Assembly (NCBI GenBank): GCA_016929905.1
Contig: JAFGHX010000117.1
Span: 1 to 40,074, forward strand
DNA from: Kiritimatiellia bacterium
Lineage (GTDB): Bacteria > Verrucomicrobiota > Kiritimatiellia > JAFGHX01
DNA length: 40,074 nt
Direction: 5' to 3'
The position numbers and the translations under genes were made by a program. Below the pieces are notes generated by a model, which saw only the letters and a program-made list of their open reading frames with translations, had not been told where the DNA came from and searched no databases. Shown here piece after piece: positions 1-7,331 of the stretch (positions are counted from its first letter, which is position 1; the number at the start of each line of letters is the position of its first letter).

Positions 1-99
1 CCAGGTATGCGCCGCCTCGCACGCCTTGCTCTGGCACCCATGGCGCTCGCACCATACGTTAGCGTATTTGCGCCGGGCAGTACTAAGTGCAGGCGCCGT

Positions 100-1509
100 T
101 CAGTACCCGGCGTTCACGTAGTCGGGGTCCGCGTCGGGCCCGTGCCCGAGTGCGGCGCGCCGCTTGCGGAACTGCGCCATTGCGCCGGCGTAGGCCGGGT
201 CGGCGGCGACGTTGCGCAGTTCTTTCGGGTCCGTCTCGAGGTCGAACAAGACCTCGGGCATCTTCTCCCCATAGTACTGATACTTCAGGTGGCCGCGTTT
301 GATCATCAGCTTGTCGGTCTGGAACTGGGAGACGGTCTCGTTGTTCCACCCCTCGCCGTGCCCGGCGAGCAGCGGGACGAGGCTGCGGCTGTCGAGCCCG
401 CCGGGGACGGGGATATCGCACAGCTCGCAGAGTGTGGCGAACAGGTCGCACTGGTTCACGTTCTCCTGCACGACCCGCCCGCCCGTCAGCCGCGCGGGCC
501 ATCGCACGATCAGCGGCACGCGCACGCTCGCCTCGAAGAACTTCTGCTTCTCCCAGATCGAATGCTCGCCGAGCATCTCGCCGTGATCCGAGGTATAGAC
601 GATGATCCACTCGTCCAGGTTCTCGCCCACCTGCTCCAGCAGGCTGGTGACCCGGCCGTACCGCGCGTCGCACGCTTCGACGTTCGCATAGTACGCGGCG
701 GTCGCACGGCGCACCTCACGCGGGGTCACGTCGCCGTCCGGCGCGACCCGAATCGGGCCGGGCCAGAACGGCGCCTTGCCGAGCCACGGGTGCTCGAACG
801 GCTGTTCGTCGAGGAACGGTTGCACGCGGTTGAGGTAGTACTCGAACTTGTCGCGGTCCGCCAGATACGGATAGTGCGGGTTATCGAGCCCCAGATACAG
901 CACGTGCGGATGCGCGCGCTCGGTCCGATCGTAATCGGAATCGAGGAGATACTCGCGGATCACATGCTCCATGCCGACCGTCGCGTACTCGTCCCAAACG
1001 CCCGTGTGCGGCCCGACCCCGATCCCGGCGCGCTTGATCTCCTTCACGTCCGACCACTTCCGCTCCCGGTCCGGGTCCTTCGCGATCGCCGCGAACGCCT
1101 CCGGTCGGTGCCCGGCAATGTGTTGCGGTTGTGCCGGCGACATCATATGGTCCATTCCGATCCGGCGCAGCCAGCCCTGCATCGGGTCGGGCCCCATGTG
1201 ATGGAGCTTGCCGCACGCGGTCGTCATGTACGCGTGCTGCGCGAACACGCGCGGCCAGGTGAGATGCCCCGCCGGCAGGTCCTGCCCGTACCGTTCGCAG
1301 CCGCAGGTCCGCGGCAACTGCCCGGCCATCATGCACATGCGGCCCGGCACACAGATCGGCGACGGCGCATACGCATTCCGGAACACCACCCCCGTCCGAG
1401 CCAGGTGATCGAGCACGGGCGTGCGCACGACGGTGTTGCCTTCGTAGCCCGCGACGTCTGCGCGGTGCTCGTCGCTCGTCAGGAACAGAATGTTCGGTCG
1501 TTTCGACAT
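100..1509 (-). CDS. Type I (formylglycine) sulfatase, cytoplasmic-type
   Basis: Hydrolyses a sulfate ester or sulfamate on an unknown substrate. The 469-aa product begins MSKRPNILFLTSDEH, giving the N-terminal metal-binding Asp13/Glu14. The sulfatase signature CVPGR follows, with Cys53 the residue matured to formylglycine. A KLHHMG segment and a YTSDHGEMLG segment supply further active-site and metal residues, and the length fits the family. I chose the ATG at 1509 rather than one 33 bases upstream because N-terminal homology begins there and a GGAGAGGAGG ribosome site precedes it. No hydrophobic leader is visible, so the enzyme is probably cytoplasmic. It is divergent from the next sulfatase. 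The overall look is choline-sulfatase-like, but substrate cannot be assigned. Confidence 0.93.
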   Translation of the reverse strand: MSKRPNILFLTSDEHRADVAGYEGNTVVRTPVLDHLARTGVVFRNAYAPSPICVPGRMCMMAGQLPRTCGCERYGQDLPAGHLTWPRVFAQHAYMTTACGKLHHMGPDPMQGWLRRIGMDHMMSPAQPQHIAGHRPEAFAAIAKDPDRERKWSDVKEIKRAGIGVGPHTGVWDEYATVGMEHVIREYLLDSDYDRTERAHPHVLYLGLDNPHYPYLADRDKFEYYLNRVQPFLDEQPFEHPWLGKAPFWPGPIRVAPDGDVTPREVRRATAAYYANVEACDARYGRVTSLLEQVGENLDEWIIVYTSDHGEMLGEHSIWEKQKFFEASVRVPLIVRWPARLTGGRVVQENVNQCDLFATLCELCDIPVPGGLDSRSLVPLLAGHGEGWNNETVSQFQTDKLMIKRGHLKYQYYGEKMPEVLFDLETDPKELRNVAADPAYAGAMAQFRKRRAALGHGPDADPDYVNAGY

Positions 1510-1928
1510 CGCGAGCCGGCCCTCCTCTCCATCGCCATCCATTCAGCATCGGCCTGCCACGCCAGCGTGAGCGCAGGCGCCTGTCCGCCGACGGGCCCGG
1601 CCACGCCGGCCGGACCCGCGATCTTCGTCGGGCAGCGCGGCATTTTCGCAGAGCACGGGACGCCCTGTCCAGCGCCGAAGCGAGAACCGGCGTGCGGGAC
1701 GCGGAAAGCGTTGATTCGTCCGCGCGGAGTCGCGTATGGTATAAGCATTGACGGACGGGCCCGCGACCGGGCCAACGTGGCGCCAAGGCGCAGATTCCGA
1801 GCGGTCGCCTCCGGCGGCGGGTTCGGGAATCCGCAGCGTGTCCGTGTGCTTGAGCTATCGACAGAGATTACGACAAAGAGAGTTTGATTCTCGCGATATG
1901 GCGTACTGTTTTGACGAGGAGACCGCGC
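1510..1928. other. Intergenic region between divergent sulfatases
   Basis: These 419 bp separate two sulfatase genes that point away from each other, so they should hold both promoters. Open frames crossing the region have no family resemblance. The best plus-strand promoter-like match is TTGATT at 1711-1716 with an 18-base gap to TATGGT at 1735-1740, which would give a leader of about 180 bases for the 1929 gene. No convincing minus-strand promoter or operator palindrome was found. Confidence 0.35.
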
Positions 1929-3467
1929 ATGGCTGAGGGACGCCCGAACATCCTGTTCATTTTCGCCGACGACTGGGGCCGGTACGCGGGCGCGTACCGG
2001 CAAGTTGAAGGCGACCGCACGCCGAACGCGCTGCTGAACACGCCGAATTTCGACCGGGTCGCGCGCGAAGGGGTCTTGTTCACGAACGCGTTCGTGCCCG
2101 CCCCATCCTGCACCCCATGCCGCAGTTCGCTGCTCAGCGGCCGCTACTTCTGGCAGACGGGGCTCGGCGCCATCCTGCAGGGCGCCGTCTGGGACGCATC
2201 GATCCCGTCCTATCCCCTGCTCCTGGAGCAGGCGGGCTATCACATCGGCTACACCTACAAGGTGTGGTCGCCGGGCACGCCGCGGGATGCACCCTACGGC
2301 GCGGACCGCACGCGCTACGCGCCGGCCGGCACGCGGTTCGGCCGGTTTTCGTTCGTGGCGACCGAACACGTGGCCGAACGCGGCGTTGAAGGCGCAAAGG
2401 CGGTCCTGTACGACGAGGTGCGGCGCAACTTCGACGCGTTCCTCGCCGCGCGCCCGCCCGGCGCGCCGTTCTGCTACTGGTGGGGCCCCACGAACACGCA
2501 CCGCGAGTGGCAGCGCGGGTCCGGCAAGGCGCTCTGGGGGCTGGAGCCCGACGATCTGAAGGGCCGGCTGCCGGCGTTTCTGCCGGACGTGCACGAGGTG
2601 CGCGAGGACGTGTGCGACTATCTCGGGGAATGCCTCGCGGTGGACGCCGGGCTCGGCCTGCTGCTGGCCCGCGTTGAACAGCTTGGCGAGTTGGACAACA
2701 CCTTCGTCGTCGTGAGCGGCGACCACGGGATACCGGGCTTCCCGCGCGGGAAATGCAACCTGTACGATTTCGGCTGCGAGGTCGCGCTCGCCGCGCGCTG
2801 GCCCGGCCGAATCCCGGCCGGCCGGATCGTAGACGACTTCGTCAACATCATGGACCTGGCCCCGACCTTCCTGGAAGCGGCGGGGCTCGACCCGCCGGAG
2901 GGCATGGCCGCGCGCGGGCTGATGGACGTGCTGCGTTCGGAGAAGGCGGGGCAGGTGGATCCCGAGCGGACCTTCGTGGTGACCGGCCGCGAACGGCACG
3001 TGGCCAAAGCGCGGGCCGGCAATCTGCCCTACCCGCAACGCGCGATCCGAACGAAGGGTTTCCTGTACATCCGCAACTTCGAGCCGGACCGCTGGCCGAT
3101 GGGCGACCCGAAAGGGCTCGACAACCCGGCGACGGAGCCGCCGCCGTTCGAAGAACTCGAACACAACACGTTCGTCGCCTATGCCGATCTCGACGCCAGC
3201 CCGAGCAAAGCGTGGATGGTCCATCATCGCGGCGAGGAACAGGTGCGGCGCCTGTTCGAGATGGGGTTCGGCAAGTTCCCGGCCGAAGAGTTGTACGACC
3301 TCGCCAAGGACCCGTACTATATGAACAACGTGGCGGGCGCGCCGGCTTACCAGTCGATCCAGCGGCAACTCGCCGAACGGCTCATGGCGGTGTTGAAGGA
3401 GCAGCGCGACCCGCGCGTCGCCGAACCGGCCTGCCGCTTCGAGCGCGCGCCGTTCACCAACGCCTGA
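1929..3467 (+). CDS. Type I sulfatase, heparan N-sulfatase-like group
   Basis: A 512-aa sulfatase beginning MAEGRPNILFIFADDWGRYA. Asp14/Asp15 are the first metal ligands. The formylglycine motif is CTPCR with Cys61 as the modified residue, and VVSGDHG carries the later Asp-His pair. The DDWGRYAGAY start and overall layout resemble N-sulfoglucosamine sulfohydrolase-like proteins, but this is a family-level resemblance only. The ATG at 1929 is preferred over one at 1884 because homology starts there and a GACGAGGAGA ribosome site precedes it. There is no signal peptide. The next sulfatase follows on the same strand after a 100-bp gap that contains a long inverted repeat. Confidence 0.93.
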   Translation: MAEGRPNILFIFADDWGRYAGAYRQVEGDRTPNALLNTPNFDRVAREGVLFTNAFVPAPSCTPCRSSLLSGRYFWQTGLGAILQGAVWDASIPSYPLLLEQAGYHIGYTYKVWSPGTPRDAPYGADRTRYAPAGTRFGRFSFVATEHVAERGVEGAKAVLYDEVRRNFDAFLAARPPGAPFCYWWGPTNTHREWQRGSGKALWGLEPDDLKGRLPAFLPDVHEVREDVCDYLGECLAVDAGLGLLLARVEQLGELDNTFVVVSGDHGIPGFPRGKCNLYDFGCEVALAARWPGRIPAGRIVDDFVNIMDLAPTFLEAAGLDPPEGMAARGLMDVLRSEKAGQVDPERTFVVTGRERHVAKARAGNLPYPQRAIRTKGFLYIRNFEPDRWPMGDPKGLDNPATEPPPFEELEHNTFVAYADLDASPSKAWMVHHRGEEQVRRLFEMGFGKFPAEELYDLAKDPYYMNNVAGAPAYQSIQRQLAERLMAVLKEQRDPRVAEPACRFERAPFTNA

Positions 3468-3468
3468 G

Positions 3469-3544
3469 GAGGCGAAGGGGTCAGGTCTTTAACATATTAA
3501 ATAGCGGCTAAATTAATATATTAAAGACCTGACCCCTTCGCCTC
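3469..3544. repeat. 76-bp near-perfect inverted repeat (MITE/REP-like)
   Basis: Arms at 3469-3500 and 3513-3544 are 32 bases each and complementary except for one position (3493 against 3520), around a 12-base loop. The outer part is GC-rich (GGCGAAGGGGTCAGGTC) and the inner part is AT-rich (TTAATATATTAAAG), unlike the surrounding coding DNA. It starts two bases after the stop codon of the upstream sulfatase. Transcribed, it would form a very stable hairpin that could terminate transcription or protect the mRNA end. The composition and symmetry also fit a short mobile palindrome of the kind spread by Y1 (RAYT) transposases; none is present here. Confidence 0.85.
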
Positions 3545-3567
3545 GCGAGGAAGGAGGGGACCCGCAC

Positions 3568-5208
3568 ATGCGAGGGAAGGCAGGACCAACCGACAGGCAA
3601 GCACGCGAATCGGGGGTTGACGGCGGCCCGAACATCGTCGTGATTCTGGCCGATGACATGGGCTATTCCGATATCGGCTGTTTCGGATCGGAGATCAGGA
3701 CGCCGCATCTCGATTCGATGGCGGCGGACGGGGTACGTTTCACGCAGATGTACAACTGCGCGCGGTGTTGCCCGACCCGCGCGAGTCTGTTGACCGGGCT
3801 TTATCCGCACCAGGCGGGAGTCGGCCTGATGATCGGCGACTCCGGCGTGGGGCCGGCCTATCAGGGCTACCTTCGCGCGGAGTGCGTGACGATCGGCGAG
3901 GTCCTGCGCGAGCGCGGGTACGGGACCTACTATTGCGGCAAGTGGCACGCTTCGCCCGGTCTGCCCCTGCGGGGTGAGCCGATCGCGGAGCCGGGCACGG
4001 TCCGCAATCCGAACCCGCTCTCACGCGGGTTCGACCGGTTCTACGGGACGCTTGCGGGCTGCGCGAACTACTTCAACCCACACGCCCTCATGGATCAAGA
4101 CCGGCGCGTGGCGGCGGTGGACGAGGGTTACTACTACACGGACGCGATCAGCGCGCGTGCCTGCGGCATGCTCGACGAGGCGGCGGCCGGCGGGAAGCCG
4201 TTCTTCCTGCACGTGTGCTATACGGCGCCGCACTGGCCGCTGCACGCGCGCGCGGCGGACATCGAGCGATACCGCGGCACGTACCGGCGCGGCTGGGACT
4301 GCTTCCGGACGGCGCGTCACGAAGCGTTGAAGGGGGCAGGCATTCTGAGCGACGAGTGGCCCATTTCGCCGCGCGATCCGGACTCACGGGACTTTGCGGA
4401 CGACTCGCCCGACCGCCGGGAATGGGAGGCCCTGCGCATGGCGGTCTACGCCGCGCAGGTCGACAGCATGGACCAAGGCATCGGCCGGATCCTGGCGAAG
4501 CTGGCGGAGCACGGCCTGGCCCAGGACACGCTGGTGATGTTCCTGAGCGACAACGGCGGGTGCGCCGAATTCCTGCGTGAAGACGGCGACGGGAAGAGCT
4601 GGCCGAGCCTGTATCGGCATACCGCGCCGTCCGGCAAGCGGTGCGTGGTCGGCAACATCGTGGGGCTTGAGCCGGGGCCCGGCACGACCTTCATGAGTTA
4701 CGATCTGCCGTGGGCGAACGTGTCGAACTCGCCGTTCCGCCTGTACAAGCACTGGGTACACGAAGGCGGGATCGCAACGCCGTTCGTCGTCCGGTGGCCA
4801 AGCGGCGCGCGCGGGGGCCGGCTCGTGCACCGGCCCTGTCATGTCATCGATATCATGGCCACATGCCTCGATGCGGCCGGGGCGACCTACCCGCGCACGT
4901 ACGGCGGACGCGAGATCATCCCGCTCGAGGGCGAAAGCTTCATGCCGCTGCTCGCCGGCAAGGATACGCCGCGCGAACGTCCGCTGTTCTGGGAACATCA
5001 CGGCAACTGCGCGGCGCGCGACGGCGAATGGAAGCTTGTGCGGCGCGATCGGGGCGAGTGGGAGCTGTACAACATGGGCCGGGACCGTACGGAACTCACG
5101 GATCTGGCCCAGCGTGCAACGGACCAACGCGACCGGCTGATCGGCATGTACGGGGAGTGGGCGCGCCGCTGCGGGGTACTCGACTGGCCGCTGAAGAAGA
5201 CGTCGTGA
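3568..5208 (+). CDS. Type I sulfatase, arylsulfatase A-like
   Basis: A 546-aa sulfatase. The core begins at GPNIVVILADDMGYSDIGCF, with Asp29/Asp30 as metal ligands. The formylglycine motif is CCPTR, in which Cys67 is the modified residue, followed by ASLLTGLYPHQAG as in arylsulfatase/AtsA-type enzymes. GKWHASPG provides the catalytic Lys-His region and MFLSDNGG the late metal ligands. The first ~20 residues are hydrophilic, so no export signal is visible. The ATG at 3568 follows a good GGAAGGAGGGG ribosome site. It lies downstream of another sulfatase and 41 bp before a small membrane-protein gene, so the last two may be co-transcribed. Confidence 0.94.
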   Translation: MRGKAGPTDRQARESGVDGGPNIVVILADDMGYSDIGCFGSEIRTPHLDSMAADGVRFTQMYNCARCCPTRASLLTGLYPHQAGVGLMIGDSGVGPAYQGYLRAECVTIGEVLRERGYGTYYCGKWHASPGLPLRGEPIAEPGTVRNPNPLSRGFDRFYGTLAGCANYFNPHALMDQDRRVAAVDEGYYYTDAISARACGMLDEAAAGGKPFFLHVCYTAPHWPLHARAADIERYRGTYRRGWDCFRTARHEALKGAGILSDEWPISPRDPDSRDFADDSPDRREWEALRMAVYAAQVDSMDQGIGRILAKLAEHGLAQDTLVMFLSDNGGCAEFLREDGDGKSWPSLYRHTAPSGKRCVVGNIVGLEPGPGTTFMSYDLPWANVSNSPFRLYKHWVHEGGIATPFVVRWPSGARGGRLVHRPCHVIDIMATCLDAAGATYPRTYGGREIIPLEGESFMPLLAGKDTPRERPLFWEHHGNCAARDGEWKLVRRDRGEWELYNMGRDRTELTDLAQRATDQRDRLIGMYGEWARRCGVLDWPLKKTS

Positions 5209-5249
5209 GCCCGCTGCCTCTCGTGGGTGGCGGGCAGGGAGGATGGCTC

Positions 5250-5750
5250 ATGGCGGACAACGGGAACGGGTGCGTACCGCTTGACGGCTTCTCGCCGGTT
5301 CAGAAGGCGACCATGCGGGTCTGCCTGTACGGCTTCTTTGTCACGGGCCTGTTCGGTGTGTTCGTGGAGAGCATGCTGTGGGGTTGGCTGTATCTCGTTT
5401 TTCTTGCGCTGATGGGCGTTATTGTGCTGCGCGTGTTCTGCGCGCGGTGCCCCTACCCCTATACGTACAAGACCTGCCTGGCCATGCCGCACCGGGTGGT
5501 GGCGGCGTTCTCGCGGAACAAACCGGACGCGATGCGCGTGTGGGAGAAGGCGGCCTTCATGAGCGTGCTGGCGGTCGGCATGCTGTTCCCGCAGTACTGG
5601 CTGTTCCGCAACCCGAAGCTGCTGGCGCTGTACTGGGCGTTCTGCATCCCGACCTGCGTGGCGTTTCCGTTCTACTTCTGCAGGCGGTGCCGCCACGCGC
5701 ATTGCCCGTTCAACCCGCGCGCGCGGAAGACGCGCGGCTCCGTGCGCTAG
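5250..5750 (+). CDS. Small four-helix membrane protein with two Cys clusters, unknown function
   Basis: I do not recognise the family. The 166-aa product has four hydrophobic stretches near residues 23-40, 44-62, 101-118 and 124-142. Two cysteine clusters follow helices 2 and 4: CARCPYPYTYKTC (Cys64, 67, 76) and CRRCRHAHC (Cys144, 147, 152). With that topology both clusters face the same side of the membrane and could together bind a metal or an iron-sulfur centre. The ATG at 5250 has GGGAGG seven bases upstream. It lies 41 bp after a sulfatase on the same strand, so the two are probably transcribed together. A role in electron transfer is only a guess. Confidence 0.8.
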   Translation: MADNGNGCVPLDGFSPVQKATMRVCLYGFFVTGLFGVFVESMLWGWLYLVFLALMGVIVLRVFCARCPYPYTYKTCLAMPHRVVAAFSRNKPDAMRVWEKAAFMSVLAVGMLFPQYWLFRNPKLLALYWAFCIPTCVAFPFYFCRRCRHAHCPFNPRARKTRGSVR

Positions 5751-5786
5751 CGCTGCTGGTCGGCAACCGGGCCCTCTCCCAACCTG

Positions 5787-5866
5787 TTCGAGCAAGTTCC
5801 CGAGTAAGCATGCCCGCCGAAGCTACCTGAGCGAAGGCGGGTTCTCGAGCAAGTTTCCTCCTCGAG
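5787..5866. repeat. Degenerate 12-bp repeat array with hairpin (locus A)
   Basis: Copies of the 12-base unit TTCTCGAGCAAG and close variants (TTCCCGAGTAAG) occur at about 5787-5809 and again at 5842-5853. They flank a hairpin whose arms CCCGCC (5813-5818) and GGCGGG (5836-5841) enclose GAAGCTACCTGAGCGAA. The same hairpin half plus 12-mer array recurs at 10755-10835, and the array alone at 21870-21905. Confidence 0.75.
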
Positions 5867-5877
5867 CTACGCGCGCG

Positions 5878-6027
5878 TTATCGGACGGCTGATTCCGGGA
5901 TGTTCCGCGCCAACCGGGCGGCGCCGGAATCCTGCTCGAAGCACGCGTCGACCACGGCCTGGCAGAAGATGATGCGGCCTTTACCGAGCGGCACGCCGGT
6001 CACGGCGAGGCCCACCCGCAATCGCCC
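5878..6027 (-). pseudogene. C-terminal remnant of a lost hydrolase-type gene
   Basis: The minus-strand frame ending at a TAA at 5878 reads GVPLGKGRIIFCQAVVDACF followed by EQDSGAARLARNIPESAVR. This resembles the last ~45 residues of beta-galactosidase-type glycoside hydrolases, where a GKGR(V/I)xxCQ strand is followed by a helix ending in RNxLEYA. Upstream the frame loses resemblance at once and runs into the 3' end of the QueG-like gene, which it overlaps out of frame. The 5' part of the gene has therefore been deleted. The assignment rests on a short motif and my recall of the family. Confidence 0.5.
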
Positions 6028-6962
6028 TGTTTCAGCAGGCGCTGCAGGTGTTTGGGCAGCCGTTTCGGTTTTTTCGGGATGGGGCAGATGCGCATGCAAT
6101 CGCCGCGGATCGGGAAATCCGGCCGTTCGTACGGCCGGCGCATGCAGCGGGGCGCATCGCTTTTTGACGGGGTATCGATAAAGATCCGGGCGTCGTCGAT
6201 CGCGTCGACCGACCGATAGTCCTGCACGTCGGGGTCGTCGCGCGTGCTGATGGTCGCTGTCACGCACGCCTTGATGCAGAGCTTGCACTTGCGGCGCAGG
6301 CAGATCGGCCTGGTGATGAGCGGGTCGGGTGCGAGTTCGGCATCGGTGACGATCGAGTTGAACCGGACCCGCGGCCCGAACTCCGGGGTCAGGACGAGGT
6401 TATTGTAGCCGAACTCGCCGAGCCCGGCCCGGGTGGCGGCGTGCCGGTGCGAGAACGGGCCGAACGTGTATCGGAACGGGGAGAACGTCTGCGCGACCCC
6501 TTTCGGCGGGCCGCCCCAGATCTCGCCGTCGGTGAGGCCGGGCAGCGACGGATGCACGCCGGTCGTCGGGAAGATCATGGCCTGGTATCCACGGCTCATG
6601 AGGTATTGGCCGACGATCTGGCCGACAAACTCGAGCATGCAGTCCTGGACGAAGTGTCCGACGCGCCCGTAGATGCGGTCGAAGTATGGCCGGCGCACGT
6701 GCGGCGGGATCATGGGCAGGTCGGCTTCGGCCAGGACCGCGGGCGCGTCCATGACCCCCGACAGGATGGGCTGTGCGATGGAGATGACCGAGCGCGCGCC
6801 GGGGATGAAATCGCGGGGGTGATGGCCGGGCGGCGCGGCATCATGCAGCGGCGGCATCGGATCGAACCGGTCCACGCCGGCGACTCCGACGAGCGCGGCC
6901 CCGTGCCGTTTTGCCAGGTCCTTGACCTCCTGCGTGAGGGGGGCGATTGATTCGGATGACAT
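6000..6962 (-). CDS. QueG-like (epoxyqueuosine reductase-related) 4Fe-4S protein
   Basis: A 320-aa cytoplasmic iron-sulfur protein of the broad QueG / reductive-dehalogenase-like superfamily. The N-terminal two-thirds include the HRHAATRAGLGEFGYNN segment typical of these corrinoid-type reductases. A cysteine cluster CLRRKCKLCIKAC follows (Cys221, 226, 229, 233), and a second set lies at Cys273, 289 and 293. The first spacing (C-x4-C-x2-C-x3-C) differs from the classic ferredoxin motif, and the HEAT-repeat tail of true QueG is absent, so queuosine synthesis is unlikely. The ATG at 6962 has GGAGG eight bases upstream. The 3' end abuts a gene remnant, so the last few residues (GDCGWASP) may not be native. 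Substrate unknown. Confidence 0.8.
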   Translation of the reverse strand: MSSESIAPLTQEVKDLAKRHGAALVGVAGVDRFDPMPPLHDAAPPGHHPRDFIPGARSVISIAQPILSGVMDAPAVLAEADLPMIPPHVRRPYFDRIYGRVGHFVQDCMLEFVGQIVGQYLMSRGYQAMIFPTTGVHPSLPGLTDGEIWGGPPKGVAQTFSPFRYTFGPFSHRHAATRAGLGEFGYNNLVLTPEFGPRVRFNSIVTDAELAPDPLITRPICLRRKCKLCIKACVTATISTRDDPDVQDYRSVDAIDDARIFIDTPSKSDAPRCMRRPYERPDFPIRGDCMRICPIPKKPKRLPKHLQRLLKQGDCGWASP

Positions 6963-7071
6963 GTGCGTTCCTCCCGATTCCTGCCCGCCGCGGCGGGGAG
7001 CACGGCAAGGCTGTGGCGATGCCGGGCGCCGCCGGGCCGCGACTCAGGGCCGGCGTTGAGCCTGTTGAAAA

Positions 7072-7152
7072 AGACGGCTCGCGAGACGCTCGCCCTCCAA
7101 GCATACGATAATGTTGCACAAAATGGAGGGCGAGCGTCCTCGCGAGCCGTCT
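7072..7152. repeat. REP-like palindrome, copy 1
   Basis: Left arm 7072-7099 and right arm 7124-7152 are complementary apart from one missing base and share the core GGCTCGCGAGACGCTCGCC. A 24-base AT-richer loop separates them. A weaker outer pair, CTGTTGAAAAAG near 7063 and CTTTTCGACAG near 7178, suggests a larger nested element. The same arms occur at 24383-24456 and 38500-38561. The rest of the gene-free stretch 6963-7331 shows only this repeat and the hairpin at 7282. Confidence 0.88.
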
Positions 7153-7281
7153 GGGGGCACCGAATAACTCCTTTTCGACAGACTCGTTCGGTGAACGCCG
7201 CCCTGCTCCACCCAGGTACGTTGATGGCTTATAGTGCCGCGCCTGCGACACAAGACAAGAAGATTCTGTGCTCTGGCCGAA

Positions 7282-7311
7282 CTTCTGCAATTCGCGAGCG
7301 AATTGCAGAAG
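7282..7311 (-). terminator. Strong hairpin downstream of transglutaminase gene
   Basis: CTTCTGCAATTCGC at 7282-7295 and its exact complement at 7298-7311 form a 14-bp stem with a two-base spacer. It starts 20 bases beyond the stop codon of the minus-strand transglutaminase gene. No U-tract follows, so it is either a non-canonical terminator, an mRNA-protecting hairpin or another dispersed repeat. Confidence 0.45.
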
Positions 7312-7331
7312 CACGGGCGGCACCATGCGGT

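Noticed and set aside
7..1887. Long plus-strand open frame (626 codons) across the first sulfatase
   Set aside because: It is antisense to a clear sulfatase, has no family motifs and has the Arg/Pro/Ala-rich composition of GC-rich shadow frames.
1479..3368. 629-codon minus-strand frame across the second sulfatase
   Set aside because: Shadow of the sulfatase gene; it also crosses the promoter region and has no recognisable domain.
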